From: Rhizobium etli 8C-3
GTDB taxonomy: Bacteria > Pseudomonadota > Alphaproteobacteria > Rhizobiales > Rhizobiaceae
Length of the DNA stretch: 64,000 bases
Direction of reading: 5' to 3'
Assembly (NCBI RefSeq): GCF_001908375.1
Contig: NZ_CP017241.1
Coordinates: 2,049,001 to 2,113,000 of the forward strand
Positions within the stretch are counted from its first letter, which is position 1, and each line of letters starts with the position of its first letter. Position numbers and translations under genes: made by a program. Positions 16,630 through 26,337 of the stretch are shown in pieces. Under the pieces are notes generated by a model. That model was not told the origin of the DNA. It saw only the letters and a program-made list of their open reading frames with translations, and made no database searches.

Positions 16630-17618
16630 TCGTCAATCCTCTCCGCACCGGCAAGATCAAGGCCGAGAAGGTTCCATGTCTGCACCATATGCGGTGGCAG
16701 CGGCGCCGTGATGCGCAGGCGTCCGCCTGCAGGATGCGGGATATCGATATGACGGGCATGCAGGTGCAGCCGCTTCTGGATGCCGCCGGGAAAGTCCCAG
16801 TTCGGATCGTCGATGAAGTATTTCGGGTCGCCGATGATCGGATGGCCGATATGCAGCGCATGAACGCGAAGCTGGTGCGTACGGCCGGTGTATGGCTCCA
16901 TCTCGAGCCAGGCCAGGTTTTGCGCCGCCGTCTCGATCACGCGATAATAGGATACGGCATGATCGGCGCCCTCCTCGCCGTGCTTGGCAACGCGCATGCG
17001 ATCGCCATCGGCAGTCGCTTCTTTGACGAGCCACGTGGAGATCTTGTCCTCATGCTTGCGTGGTACGCCCTTCACCAGCGACCAATAGGTCTTCTTGGTG
17101 TCACGTTCGCGAAAGGCAGCCGTCAGCTTCTGAGCGGCACCGCGCGTGCGGGCAATGACGAGCACGCCCGATGTGTCACGGTCAAGGCGGTGCACGAGCC
17201 GCGGCTTCTCGCCCTTCGGACTCGTCCACGCCTCCAGCATCTGGTCGATATGCCGGGTCAGACCGGATCCACCCTGCACGGCAAGTCCGGCGGGCTTGTT
17301 GAGGACGATCACCTTGTCGTCCTCGTGCAACACCATGCGCTGCAGAAGTTCGTAATCGCTGGAATGCTTCAGATCCTTCCCGGCTATCGGGCCGTTCTTG
17401 ACCTTCGCATCGACATCGAGCGGCGGCACGCGAACCGTCTGGCCGGGCTGCACGCGCGCATCGGTTTTTACCCGTCCACCGTCAACGCGGACCTGGCCTG
17501 AACGCAGGAGCTTCTGAAGCTGGCCGAAGCCGAGGCCCGGGAAATGGATCTTGAACCACCGGTCGAGCCGCATGCCCGCCTCGTCGGCATCCACTTTGAT
17601 ATGTTCGATTCCGGCCAT
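16626..17618 (-). CDS. RluC/RluD-type 23S rRNA pseudouridine synthase
   Basis: A 330-residue RNA-modifying enzyme. An N-terminal S4 RNA-binding domain (about 15-75: GMRLDRWFKIHFP, LQKLLRSGQVRVDGG) precedes the catalytic domain. The signature HRLDRDTSGVLV has the catalytic Asp146; VLNKPAGLAVQGG and PYTGRTHQLRVHALHIGHPI are also canonical, ending with LHARHIDIPHP. RluC modifies U955/2504/2580 and RluD U1911/1915/1917 in E. coli; the S4 domain is shared, so I leave the exact target open. It overlaps the HAD gene. Confidence 0.9.
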   Translation of the reverse strand: MAGIEHIKVDADEAGMRLDRWFKIHFPGLGFGQLQKLLRSGQVRVDGGRVKTDARVQPGQTVRVPPLDVDAKVKNGPIAGKDLKHSSDYELLQRMVLHEDDKVIVLNKPAGLAVQGGSGLTRHIDQMLEAWTSPKGEKPRLVHRLDRDTSGVLVIARTRGAAQKLTAAFRERDTKKTYWSLVKGVPRKHEDKISTWLVKEATADGDRMRVAKHGEEGADHAVSYYRVIETAAQNLAWLEMEPYTGRTHQLRVHALHIGHPIIGDPKYFIDDPNWDFPGGIQKRLHLHARHIDIPHPAGGRLRITAPLPPHMVQTWNLLGLDLAGAERIDE

Positions 17619-17705
17619 TCTTGTTCTTTCGGAAAAATCTTGGTCGCGCCACGGGCGCAGTTGCCGGTGGCTTTAGAGCATTTTTCTCCGCGCGGAAACT
17701 GCCTT

Positions 17706-18086
17706 TCAGATCAAAGCACGCACGAGAGCAAGACCCGCCATGACGGAGGCCATCGAAAGCCCGACGCTTGCGGCGACATAAAGCCCGCCGGCAACTGCCT
17801 CGCCCCGTTCGAAAAGCGAGATCGCATCCAGAGAAAAGGCGGAAAAGGTCGTAAAGCCGCCCAGGAAGCCGGTGATGAGAAGCAGGCGCATCTCGACGGA
17901 GGCGTTGAACCGGCGCGCAATCATTTCGGCAAAGACGCCAATGGCGAAACAGCCAACGACATTGACAATCAGCGTACCCCAGGGAAAGCCCGGCCCCAGC
18001 AGCCGCAGCGACCACTGGCCGACATAATATCTCAAAAGGGAGCCGATAGCGCCGCCGGCGCCGACAAGAAGAGCCTGGATCATCAC
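17706..18086 (-). CDS. crcB: Fluoride channel FluC/CrcB
   Basis: The 126-residue four-helix inner-membrane protein forms a dual-topology dimer that exports fluoride. Family marks are GAGGAIGSLLRYYVG in helix 1, the pore segment FPWGTLIVNVVGCFAIG with Asn42, and the sodium/fluoride region TGFLGGFTTFSAFS of helix 3. No fluoride (crcB-motif) riboswitch is evident in the upstream bases. It is the first gene of the minus-strand series running to pccB. Confidence 0.95.
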   Translation of the reverse strand: MMIQALLVGAGGAIGSLLRYYVGQWSLRLLGPGFPWGTLIVNVVGCFAIGVFAEMIARRFNASVEMRLLLITGFLGGFTTFSAFSLDAISLFERGEAVAGGLYVAASVGLSMASVMAGLALVRALI

Positions 18087-18204
18087 TCTGGTTTACCTGA
18101 CGAATTGATCGATTCCAATCGGATGACAGGAAATCCTGCCGTTCAATCAAATGCGAATGATTTCCTTAGCCGCACACCAACCGGCGATGTGTATTAAGCG
18201 TCCC

Positions 18205-18471
18205 ATGACACAGGTCGTCACCATATCCGCGAGCACCGCCGCTGCCGCTTTCGAAACGCTGAGGATTGCTCCTCGCGTGCCGACCAGCATGGCGGCAAAG
18301 GAAGCGCGCCGGATCGCAGAGCGTCAGCTCAAGGACCGACATGACCAGGAGTTGAACGAAACGGCCAGCATCATTCAATCCACCGAAGTGGCGCTCGACT
18401 TGATGGCCAAAGGCAACAAGCAGCCGCAGGCAGGATTGCCGCAGGCATTGAAATCCTACGAGGATTTTTGA
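18205..18471 (+). CDS. Small hypothetical protein
   Basis: An 88-residue soluble protein starting MTQVVTISASTAAAAFETLR. The middle, AAKEARRIAERQLKDRHDQELNE, is a charged helix that could form a coiled coil. No family is recognised. Third codon positions are GC-rich as in neighbouring genes, which supports a real gene. It is divergent from crcB and converges on the copper operon. An upstream ATG at 18151 would lengthen it by 18 residues but gives atypical sequence. Confidence 0.55.
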   Translation: MTQVVTISASTAAAAFETLRIAPRVPTSMAAKEARRIAERQLKDRHDQELNETASIIQSTEVALDLMAKGNKQPQAGLPQALKSYEDF

Positions 18472-18523
18472 ATTCATTACCTTGGAAAAGCGGCCCGCAG
18501 CACTGCCGCAGGCCTGTTTCTGG

Positions 18524-19489
18524 TTATTTGCCCTGGGCCGAAAGCACCTTAAACGTCACGTCCATCTTGCCCGCCTTCTCAAATATGAGCGTCACCGGCA
18601 CGCTCTCGCCCTGCTTGAAAGGCGCCTTCACCTTCTGGAACATCAGATGCAGGCCGCCGGGCGCTAGCTTCACCGTCCCGCCCGCCGGAATGGCAATCCC
18701 ATCCTTCAGTTCACGCATCTTCATGACGTTGTTCTGCATGGCCATTTCGTGCATCTGTACTTCGCCAGCAGTCGGCGAGGAAACTTCGACGAGCCTGTCG
18801 TCGGTCTTGCCGTTGTTCTTGACGGTAAAGAAGCCGCCGCCGACCGGCTGGCCTACCAGCATTGCCTTTGCAAAGGCGTCGGACACTTCAAGGTCGCCGA
18901 CTGTTGCAATGCCGCCTGCTGCAGCATTCACGTCCATCCCGGCCATGTCGCCATGGTCATGGCCATTGCCGCCGCCGGCAACGACCTTCAGCAAGGGCGC
19001 CGGGTCCTTGAGCTTATGGGGATCGCCGCCATCGGTTGCGACCTGGTCCCATGCCTCGGTCGCATCGCCGCAAAGCTGCTTTACCGGAAAGGCCAGCGAG
19101 GTTCCGGCATCCACCCCCGAAACCTTTCCCTGGATCACGAATGTATCGTAAAAATCGTCCGAGAGGTTGCCTCCCTTCCAGCGGATTTCGACGACGCCGG
19201 ATTTCACTTTGGTGCCGTGATTGTCGTAGTTCTTCTGATAGTCGCCCTTGATCACTTCAAGTTCCCAGCCGGCCTTTGGCTGCGGCTTGGCGAATACGAA
19301 GCCTTCCGGCAGCTTCACCTGCACTTCGTTGGTGGGCTTGCCCTCACAGCCATGCGGCACCTGCAGAGTTGCGAGGAATGTCTTTTCCTGTGGGGCTTCG
19401 GGATCAAGAAAGGTGACATGCGCCTGCGCTGCAGTGAATACGGCTGCGGAAATCAGAGCCGCAGCGCTGAGTGTCTTGATTGTCTTCAT
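18524..19489 (-). CDS. YcnI (DUF1775)-PCuAC fusion, periplasmic copper chaperone
   Basis: The 321-residue exported protein joins two copper modules. A signal peptide (1-23) ends at AQA, leaving a mature N-terminal His (HVTFLDPEA), which in YcnI-type domains ligates copper. DUF1775 spans about 24-165. A Gly- and His-rich linker (GNGHDHGDMAGMD) follows. The C-terminal PCuAC domain (about 195-315) carries the Cu(I) pattern: HEMAMQNNVMKM and, 21 or so residues on, HLM. Such proteins deliver copper to CuA or cbb3 oxidases. The start is the ATG at 19489 behind GGAGAT. It is the second gene after the DUF2946-like gene. Confidence 0.9.
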   Translation of the reverse strand: MKTIKTLSAAALISAAVFTAAQAHVTFLDPEAPQEKTFLATLQVPHGCEGKPTNEVQVKLPEGFVFAKPQPKAGWELEVIKGDYQKNYDNHGTKVKSGVVEIRWKGGNLSDDFYDTFVIQGKVSGVDAGTSLAFPVKQLCGDATEAWDQVATDGGDPHKLKDPAPLLKVVAGGGNGHDHGDMAGMDVNAAAGGIATVGDLEVSDAFAKAMLVGQPVGGGFFTVKNNGKTDDRLVEVSSPTAGEVQMHEMAMQNNVMKMRELKDGIAIPAGGTVKLAPGGLHLMFQKVKAPFKQGESVPVTLIFEKAGKMDVTFKVLSAQGK

Positions 19490-19568
19490 CGGGTATCTCC
19501 TCGCCGGCTGCTGCTCGCAATGGCTAGCGCGCCGGCATTGTCCTGTCATTATCGGTGGTGGCTGGAGA

Positions 19569-19952
19569 TCAGGCCTGAACCGGCGGTGCCCTGGACTTCG
19601 GCCGTTCGACGGCGTGGCCTCCGATGGGGGTGTCCGCGACAGCCGGAGAGTTATGGAGTGTTGCGAATTCGAGATGCAGCCAGGAGCCGTAGTCCGGCAC
19701 CGGCAGGATGACGAAAGCCCAAAGCCGGCAGACTTCGCAACTCGGCTTCAGCGGCACTGTCTTGTCGCTGCCGTCGTTAACGGTCACGCAAAGCGAGGCG
19801 TAAGTGCCGTCCGGCAGCACGTAGGCGGCGCTGTTATAGTCAGCGTCCGCCGCAGCCGCCTGCGGCGCCTGGTGCGCAAGGCCAAGCATAAGCAAGCTCA
19901 GCGCGCAGACAACGCGCGTCAGCATGCTAAGGTTTTGGCCCGTCTTTTCCAT
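19569..19952 (-). CDS. DUF2946-like exported protein, copper operon
   Basis: The 127-residue product has an N-terminal hydrophobic segment (about 12-30, LTRVVCALSLLMLGLAHQ) likely to be a signal peptide ending at PQAAAA. The mature part contains KPSCEVCRLWAFVILPVP with a Cys-x-x-Cys pair, reminiscent of DUF2946 proteins found beside copper genes; the match is weak. The start is the ATG at 19952 behind AGAGAGGATC. It is the first gene of the pair ending in the YcnI-PCuAC fusion, and an FNR-type promoter precedes it, so a role in copper handling for respiration is inferred. Confidence 0.65.
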   Translation of the reverse strand: MEKTGQNLSMLTRVVCALSLLMLGLAHQAPQAAAADADYNSAAYVLPDGTYASLCVTVNDGSDKTVPLKPSCEVCRLWAFVILPVPDYGSWLHLEFATLHNSPAVADTPIGGHAVERPKSRAPPVQA

Positions 19953-19984
19953 CTGATCCTCTCTAGCGGATTTCGCGATTAAGC

Positions 19985-20026
19985 ACTTTATCCGAAAAAA
20001 GCAAAAGCCCATTTGACGCAGATCAC
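19985..20026 (-). promoter_or_regulatory. Predicted FNR/FixK-activated class II promoter
   Basis: On the minus strand GTGAT-CTGC-GTCAA (20013-20026) matches the FNR/FixK consensus TTGAT-N4-ATCAA in the key TGA and TCA triplets. It is followed 22 bases later by TAAAGT (19985-19990) as a -10 element. If that is -12 to -7, the box centre falls exactly at -41.5, the class II activator position. The predicted start is near 19978, 26 bases before the gene. Confidence 0.55.
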
Positions 20027-20117
20027 ACTTTGCCGAATGGCGGCGCGACAAAAATTTGTTCGGCGGCGACATTCCCCCTTGCCAAGAGCCTTCTCCGCCG
20101 GATAATTGCGGCACCCT

Positions 20118-20280
20118 GTTGGGAGAATCCGGTCTGAAGGCGGCCGGTGCCGAAGGAGCAACCGCCCCGGAAACTCTCAGGCCAAAGGACCAGCAAGGGG
20201 CAGACGGAACTCTGGAGAGAAGCGTTGTCGAAGCGCTCGCCGAAGGGATAACAATCTCAGGCACAGGGACAGAGGGGGCT
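20118..20280 (+). promoter_or_regulatory. Tandem glycine riboswitch
   Basis: Two consecutive glycine aptamers precede gcvT. The first (about 20118-20219) shows GGGAGAATCC, GCCGAAGGAGCAAC, AAACTCTCAGGCCAAAGGACC and GACGGAACTCTGGAGAG. The second (about 20220-20280) shows GCCGAAGGGATAAC, AATCTCAGGCACAGGGACAGAGGGG. These are the conserved cores of the gcvT-type motif. Glycine binding switches on expression of the cleavage system. Boundaries are approximate. Confidence 0.92.
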
Positions 20281-20354
20281 CGAAAGCAAGGCGGAGCCGC
20301 GCCTTCAGATAGAGCCCGCGCGTCAAATTCCACGCGCTAACCCCGGAGGCGTCG

Positions 20355-21491
20355 TTGGACGATACTGCTGCCCTCAAGAAAACTCCGCTGCACGCGCTGC
20401 ATCTTTCGCTCGGTGCCCGCATGGTGCCCTTCGCAGGCTACGAAATGCCGGTGCAGTATCCGGCCGGCGTGCTGAAGGAACACCTGCAGACACGCGCCGG
20501 CGCCGGTCTCTTCGACGTCTCCCACATGGGCCAGGTCGTCGTAAGAGCGAAATCCGGCAGATATGAAGATGCCGCTCTCGCACTCGAAAGCCTGGTGCCG
20601 GTCGACATTCTCGGCCTCGCCGAAGGCCGCCAGCGCTACGGCTTCTTCACCGACGAAAACGGCGGCATTCTCGACGACTTGATGATCACCCATCTGGACG
20701 ACCATCTCTTCGTCGTCGTCAACGCCGCCTGCAAGGAGGCCGATGTCGCGCACATGCAGAAGCACATCGGCGACCGCTGCGACATAACCCTTCTCGACCG
20801 CGCTTTGGTCGCGCTGCAAGGTCCGCGCGCCGTCGACGTGCTGGCTGAACTGTGGGCGGATGTGGCGGCGATGAGATTCATGGACGTGCGCCACTGCCGC
20901 CTGCACGACATATCCTGTCTCGTCTCCCGCTCCGGCTACAGCGGCGAGGACGGCTTCGAGATCTCCGTACCCGCTGACAAGGCCGAGGATGTCGCCGGGC
21001 GGTTGCTCGAACATCCCGATGCACAGCCGATCGGGCTCGGTGCCCGCGATTCGCTGCGTCTTGAGGCCGGGCTCTGCCTCTACGGCAACGACATCGACAC
21101 TACCACGACGCCGATCGAGGCAGCGCTCGAATGGGTCATACAGAAGGCTCGCAGGACGGGCGGAGCGCGCGCTGGGGACTTTCCGGGTGCAGCACGCATT
21201 CTCAATGAACTCGACAATGGTGCCGCACGCCGCCGCGTTGGCCTGAAGCCGGAAGGCAAGGCGCCAGTGCGCGCCCATTCGAAGCTTTATGCGGATGCCG
21301 AAGGCAAGACCGAGCTCGGCGAAGTCACCTCGGGCGGCTTCGGCCCGAGTGTCGAAGGTCCGGTTGCCATGGGCTATGTGCCGGTTTCGCATGCCTCCGT
21401 TGGAACCCAAGTTTATGCTGAGGTACGCGGAAAGTATCTCCCCGCCACGGTTGCCGCCCTGCCCTTCATCACGCCGACCTATAAACGCTAA
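20355..21491 (+). CDS. gcvT: Glycine cleavage system T protein (aminomethyltransferase)
   Basis: GcvT transfers the methylene group from the H-protein-bound aminomethyl to tetrahydrofolate, releasing ammonia. The 378-residue product starts with TTG at 20355, six bases after CCCCGGAGG, the strongest ribosome site there; the next in-frame ATG is 22 residues in and would delete family sequence. Marks include LHALHLSLGARMVPFAGYEMP at the N-terminus, GLFDVSHMGQV, the folate-site YSGEDGFEI, and the C-terminal VTSGGFGPS. It leads the gcvT-H-P operon under the glycine riboswitch. Confidence 0.95.
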   Translation: MDDTAALKKTPLHALHLSLGARMVPFAGYEMPVQYPAGVLKEHLQTRAGAGLFDVSHMGQVVVRAKSGRYEDAALALESLVPVDILGLAEGRQRYGFFTDENGGILDDLMITHLDDHLFVVVNAACKEADVAHMQKHIGDRCDITLLDRALVALQGPRAVDVLAELWADVAAMRFMDVRHCRLHDISCLVSRSGYSGEDGFEISVPADKAEDVAGRLLEHPDAQPIGLGARDSLRLEAGLCLYGNDIDTTTTPIEAALEWVIQKARRTGGARAGDFPGAARILNELDNGAARRRVGLKPEGKAPVRAHSKLYADAEGKTELGEVTSGGFGPSVEGPVAMGYVPVSHASVGTQVYAEVRGKYLPATVAALPFITPTYKR

Positions 21492-21516
21492 GATTTTTCC
21501 GGAGAGGAACTAGACC

Positions 21517-21882
21517 ATGCTGAAATTTACCGAAGAACATGAATGGCTGAAGCTCGAAGACGGCGTGGCAACGGTCGGCATTACAGAATATGCCGTCGAG
21601 CAGCTCGGCGACCTCGTTTTCGTCGAATTGCCGGAAGTGGGCGCAAGCTTCTCCAAGAATGACGATGCAGCCACCGTCGAATCCGTGAAGGCTGCCTCGG
21701 AAGTCTATTGTCCCCTCGACGGCGAGATCACCGAAGTCAACGAAGCGATCACTGCCGATCCGTCGCTGGTCAATTCCGACCCGCAGGGCGCCGGATGGTT
21801 CTTCAAGCTGAAGCTCAAGAATCCGGCCGATGCCGATGGCCTGCTTGACGAAGCAGCCTATAAGGAGCTCACTGCGCAATGA
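21517..21882 (+). CDS. gcvH: Glycine cleavage system H protein
   Basis: The 121-residue lipoyl protein shuttles the aminomethyl group between GcvP, GcvT and lipoamide dehydrogenase. The sandwich fold carries the lipoylation site [13 protein letters not shown] with the modified Lys at about 64. It starts [12 protein letters not shown] behind GGAGAGG, 25 bases after gcvT, and its end overlaps the gcvP start (ATGA). LipB, encoded at 3273-3986, is expected to prime this lipoyl Lys. Confidence 0.96.
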   Translation: MLKFTEEHEWLKLEDGVATVGITEYAVEQLGDLVFVELPEVGASFSKNDDAATVESVKAASEVYCPLDGEITEVNEAITADPSLVNSDPQGAGWFFKLKLKNPADADGLLDEAAYKELTAQ

Positions 21883-24743
21883 CGACGCCGACAGAATTCC
21901 AGTTTACCGACTACCAGCCCTACGACTTTGCCAACCGCCGCCATATCGGCCCGTCACCGGCCGAAATGGACGACATGCTGAAAGTCGTAGGCTACAACAG
22001 CCTCGACAGCCTGATCGACGCGACCGTGCCCTCTTCGATCCGCCAGAAGGCGGCGCTTGCGTGGGGCGCGCCGATGACGGAGCGCGAGGCGCTCGACAAG
22101 CTGCGCGAGACCGCCAACAAGAACAAGGTCCTCGTTTCCCTGATCGGCCAGGGCTATTACGGCACGATCACGCCGCCGGTCATCCAGCGCACCATTCTCG
22201 AAAACCCGGCCTGGTACACGGCCTACACGCCTTACCAGCCGGAGATCAGCCAGGGCCGACTGGAAGCGCTTTTGAACTACCAGACGATGATCTGCGACCT
22301 GACCGGTCTCGACGTCGCCAACGCTTCGCTTCTCGACGAGGCGACTGCTGCTGCCGAAGGCATGGCGATTGCCGAGCGCGTCGCGAAGTCGAAGGCCAAG
22401 GCCTTCTTCGTCGATGCCGCCTGCCATCCGCAGACGATCGCACTCATCGAAACCCGCGCCGAACCGCTCGGTTGGACCGTCATCGTCGGTGACCCCTTCA
22501 AGGACCTCGATCCTGTGGACGTCTTCGGCGCCATCTTCCAGTATCCGGGCACGCATGGGCACATACATGATTTCACGGGCCTGATTTCGCGCCTGCACCA
22601 GACGGGCGCGATCGCCGTCGTCGCAGCCGATATTCTCGCGCTGACGCTTCTGAAGTCGCCGGGGGAAATGGGCGCCGATATTGCAATCGGCTCCTCACAG
22701 CGCTTCGGCGTTCCGGTCGGCTACGGCGGACCGCATGCGGCCTTTATGTCGGTCAAGGATGCGCATAAGCGCTCCATGCCCGGCCGTCTCGTCGGCGTCT
22801 CGGTCGATGCCCGCGGCAATCGCGCCTATCGGCTGTCGCTGCAGACCCGCGAACAGCACATCCGCCGCGAAAAGGCGACATCGAACATCTGTACGGCGCA
22901 GGTGCTGCTCGCCGTCATGGCCTCGATGTATGCGGTTTTCCATGGTCCCCAGGGCATCAAGGCGATCGCCCAGCAGATCCACCAGAAGGCCGTGCTGATG
23001 GCCAAGGGCCTCGAAAAGCTCGGTTACAGGATAGAGCCTGAGACTTTCTTCGACACGCTCACTGTCGATGTCGGCCACATGCAGGGCCTCATCCTGCGCG
23101 CGGCCGTCGCCGAGGGTATCAATCTGCGCAAGGTCGGCACGACGAAGATCGGCATGAGCCTCGATGAACGTACGCGTCCCGCGACGCTCGAAGCCGCCTG
23201 GCGCGCCTTCGGCGGCAATTTCGCCGTCGCCGATTTCGAGCCGTCCTACCGGCTGCCGAAGGATCTGCTGCGCACAAGCCAATACCTGACGCATCCGATC
23301 TTCCACATGAACCGCGCCGAAAGCGAGATGACCCGATACATCCGCCGGCTCTCCGACCGGGACCTCGCGCTCGATCGCGCGATGATCCCGCTCGGCTCCT
23401 GCACCATGAAGCTCAACGCTACGGCGGAAATGCTGCCGATCACCTGGCCGGAATTTTCCGATATCCATCCTTATGCTCCGGTCGATCAGGCGCTCGGCTA
23501 CCGCGAAATGATCGACGATCTGACGGAAAAACTCTGCGCCGTGACCGGCTACGACGCCTTCTCCATGCAGCCAAATTCAGGCGCGCAGGGCGAATATGCC
23601 GGCCTGCTCACGATCCGAAACTACCATATAGCCAATGGCAACGGCCATCGCGACGTCTGCCTGATCCCGACTTCGGCACATGGCACGAACCCCGCCTCCG
23701 CGCAGATGGCCGGCATGAAGGTCGTCGTCGTCAAGGTTCGCGGAAACGGCGACGTCGACATGGACGACTTCCGAGCCAAGGCGGAAGAGCATGCGGATCA
23801 TCTCTCTTGCTGCATGATAACCTATCCTTCGACGCACGGCGTATTCGAGGAAACGGTGAAGGAGATCTGCGATCTCGTGCATAAGCATGGCGGCCAGGTC
23901 TACCTCGACGGCGCCAACATGAACGCCATGGTCGGCTTGTCGCGTCCCGGTGACATCGGTTCCGACGTCAGCCACCTCAATCTTCACAAGACCTTCTGCA
24001 TCCCGCACGGGGGCGGCGGCCCGGGCATGGGCCCGATCGGCGTCAAGGCCCATCTGGCGCCTCATCTGCCCGGCCACCCGGAAACGGACGGCCGCTCAGG
24101 TGCCGTCTCGGCAGCGGCCTTCGGCTCGGCCTCGATCCTGCCGATCTCCTGGAGCTATGTGCTGATGATGGGCGGCGAAGGCCTGACGCAGGCAACCAAG
24201 GTTGCGATCCTAAACGCCAACTACATAGCCGCCCGCCTGAAGGACGCCTACGGGGTTCTCTACAAGTCCGAAAGCGGCCGCGTCGCGCATGAATGCATCA
24301 TCGACACGCGTCCGCTTTCCGATAGCGCAGGTATCACGGTCGACGACATCGCCAAGCGGCTGATCGACTGCGGCTTCCATGCCCCGACCATGAGTTGGCC
24401 GGTCGCCGGCACGCTGATGATCGAGCCGACCGAGTCCGAAACCAAGGCCGAGCTCGACCGCTTCTGCGAGGCAATGCTGGCGATCCGGGAGGAGGCCCGT
24501 GCTATCGAGGAAGGTCGCATGGACAAGGTCAACAACCCGCTGAAGAACGCCCCGCACACGGTGGAAGACCTCGTCGGCGAATGGGACCGCCCCTACAGCC
24601 GCGAACAAGCCTGCTTCCCGCCCGGCGCCTTTCGTGTCGACAAATACTGGTCCCCGGTCAACCGTGTAGACAATGTGTACGGAGACAGGAATCTCGTTTG
24701 CACCTGCCCGCCGGTGGAAAGCTACGCAGAAGCTGCGGAATAG
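21879..24743 (+). CDS. gcvP: Glycine dehydrogenase (decarboxylating), P protein
   Basis: The 954-residue PLP enzyme decarboxylates glycine and loads the aminomethyl onto GcvH. Both halves of the single-chain P protein are present: the N-terminal half (about 1-450, with [36 protein letters not shown]) and the catalytic C-terminal half, where [19 protein letters not shown] includes the Schiff-base Lys at about 707. The conserved [15 protein letters not shown] and [11 protein letters not shown] are also seen. Full length, no frameshift. It ends the operon. Confidence 0.97.
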   Translation: MTTPTEFQFTDYQPYDFANRRHIGPSPAEMDDMLKVVGYNSLDSLIDATVPSSIRQKAALAWGAPMTEREALDKLRETANKNKVLVSLIGQGYYGTITPPVIQRTILENPAWYTAYTPYQPEISQGRLEALLNYQTMICDLTGLDVANASLLDEATAAAEGMAIAERVAKSKAKAFFVDAACHPQTIALIETRAEPLGWTVIVGDPFKDLDPVDVFGAIFQYPGTHGHIHDFTGLISRLHQTGAIAVVAADILALTLLKSPGEMGADIAIGSSQRFGVPVGYGGPHAAFMSVKDAHKRSMPGRLVGVSVDARGNRAYRLSLQTREQHIRREKATSNICTAQVLLAVMASMYAVFHGPQGIKAIAQQIHQKAVLMAKGLEKLGYRIEPETFFDTLTVDVGHMQGLILRAAVAEGINLRKVGTTKIGMSLDERTRPATLEAAWRAFGGNFAVADFEPSYRLPKDLLRTSQYLTHPIFHMNRAESEMTRYIRRLSDRDLALDRAMIPLGSCTMKLNATAEMLPITWPEFSDIHPYAPVDQALGYREMIDDLTEKLCAVTGYDAFSMQPNSGAQGEYAGLLTIRNYHIANGNGHRDVCLIPTSAHGTNPASAQMAGMKVVVVKVRGNGDVDMDDFRAKAEEHADHLSCCMITYPSTHGVFEETVKEICDLVHKHGGQVYLDGANMNAMVGLSRPGDIGSDVSHLNLHKTFCIPHGGGGPGMGPIGVKAHLAPHLPGHPETDGRSGAVSAAAFGSASILPISWSYVLMMGGEGLTQATKVAILNANYIAARLKDAYGVLYKSESGRVAHECIIDTRPLSDSAGITVDDIAKRLIDCGFHAPTMSWPVAGTLMIEPTESETKAELDRFCEAMLAIREEARAIEEGRMDKVNNPLKNAPHTVEDLVGEWDRPYSREQACFPPGAFRVDKYWSPVNRVDNVYGDRNLVCTCPPVESYAEAAE

Positions 24744-24911
24744 AAGTCGGCGGGATCAAGTTCGAGCCGGTCGATCCGGTGAACGATTGCAGCAACGCAT
24801 GCCCTGAACCTGACGGGGGCCTGAAGGCTACCCGTCCGAGGAACCTTCAGGCGAAGTTCAAGGAGCGCGTTTAGGAATTTGCGGGGGCCGATCTGACCTC
24901 TGCCCGCCGGC

Positions 24912-25711
24912 TCAGGGAACGATGCCGCGGCAGGCCCACGCAACATTTGCGAACGACCTTGGACCATCGGATCGACCGGCCTCATACGCGTCGCGCACGG
25001 CAGCATCGATGCGCGCTCGCTCAGCGGCGTCGAGCGCCGCGACATATTTGCCAAGAGGTCCTTCGCCTGCAGCAATGGGTGCCCAGTAATCGTTAAAGTT
25101 TTGGTATTCCATGCGGATCATCAGCTGGGTTTCGGTAACTTCCAGCAGGCCTTGCTCCACAAAGGTCCGCTTCATTTCGCCAGGCTGCATCATCGGCTGA
25201 AAGCAGTAGCGATTGCGCAGTTGTCGCCCGGTCTCGCCGAGCGCCGCCACCGTGTCGACCATCATTCGCATACCGGGCATGCCGCCGACATGATCCAGAC
25301 AGCTGCGGCGACTACCCCGCCCGGACGCGCGACCCGGGCCATCTCTGAAATGGCCCGGCCTGCCTCGGGCACGAAATGAAGCACGAGCAGCGCGAGCACG
25401 CGGTCGAACTCTCCGTCTTCGAAAGGCAAAGAGCAAGCGTCCGCCTGCCTGATCTTGATGCGCGCATCGGTATTGCGCCGGGTTGCTTCCTCAACGAAGA
25501 CTGGCGAATAGTCGATGGCAGCGATCTCGCTAAGATCCGCGGCCTTGGCAAGGGCAAATGTCAGGCTGCCCGTGCCGCAACCGACATCAAGTATCTTCTC
25601 ACCATCGGAAAGACCCGCAAACGCTATGAATGGCGACGCGAGCTTTTGGCTCCAGCGTCCCATGAGCTGCTCATAACCGGCCGCGTTGTAAACGTTAAAG
25701 CTTGAGGACAT
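24912..25711 (-). pseudogene. Frameshifted class I SAM-dependent methyltransferase
   Basis: Two overlapping minus-strand frames together make one methyltransferase of about 265 residues. The first part starts at the ATG at 25711 behind GGAGC (MSSSFNVYNAAGYEQLMGRWS) and includes the SAM motif LDVGCGTGSLTFAL and ADACSLPFEDGEFDRVLALL. It runs to GGVVAAAVW near 25295. There the reading moves to the next frame, DHVGGMPGMRMMVDT, and continues to WACRGIVP at the stop at 24912. The join needs one extra G in TGGAT (normal TGG GAT). This is a single-base deletion in a G run: either a young pseudogene or a sequencing error. Substrate unknown. Confidence 0.8.
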
Positions 25712-26337
25712 CGAAAGCTCCATCAGCCAGAGGAAAGGCAAATCATAACCGAGCATATGGCAGGGCGCCAAGCGGTCATTGACAGATGTCCGCCATATTG
25801 CCCCCCCGCGAGCTTTAGGGTAAAGGCCTCGCCCAGAGGCCCTTTCCCCATTCGAGAGCGTATATCCGACCTTGGTTGCCGCTATTGCTTCGAATTCTAC
25901 CCTGGAAGCGCCGTATGCGGGAGGGGGCGACATACTTACCTCAAGCGATCGGGCGGCACCCTAGCGACCCTGTCAAATTTAAACGCGATAGGGATTTTTG
26001 GCGGGTTTAGCCAAACAATGGCCTCGGGCCGCCTCCCTGTAGACGGCAAATTGCGACCTCTTAATGTCATCGTTACGAGGCTTCACCGGCCTTATCGAAC
26101 AGCGCCACCTTGCGGAAATCGAACTTTGCGAAAGCGGCGCGAAAATTCTCGCGCTTGGCAAGGAATATGCGCAAGCTTAGGCCGACTGGAAGCTTTCGAG
26201 GCAGGGCTTCTCAAATGGCCTTATGTCATCCACGACCGGGAAGCCCCACTCGCGGTCGTGGCAGTCGCAGTAATCTGGCGCCGTTGCGCACTAGCGACAA
26301 CGAGGGCGGTCGTAGTGGCCGGGAATGGTTGTCGCGC
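25712..26337. other. Gene-poor spacer of about 625 bases
   Basis: No convincing full-length gene is present; longer frames have atypical amino-acid composition and no family motifs. It holds one short plus-strand frame (26064-26180) and a 9-bp hairpin, CCACGACCG (26230-26238) with CGGTCGTGG (26253-26261), downstream of the YCII gene. Together with the flanking broken methyltransferase and the AraC relic this looks like a decaying accessory segment. Confidence 0.5.
26064..26180 (+). CDS. Possible 38-residue small protein
   Basis: The frame ATG to TAG encodes MSSLRGFTGLIEQRHLAE and continues to LALGKEYAQA. Third positions are GC-rich and the peptide has an amphipathic helical look with one Cys. 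A stop codon seven codons upstream shows it is not simply an internal piece of a longer open frame. No ribosome site is obvious. It may be the tail of a lost gene or a small protein; I recognise no family. Confidence 0.25.
   Translation: MSSLRGFTGLIEQRHLAEIELCESGAKILALGKEYAQA

Noticed and set aside
17706..18200. Fluoride riboswitch before crcB
   Set aside because: The conserved crcB-motif elements are not visible upstream of the gene.
26230..26261. Hairpin downstream of the YCII gene as an intrinsic terminator
   Set aside because: The stem is good but no T tract follows on the relevant strand, so only the spacer entry mentions it.
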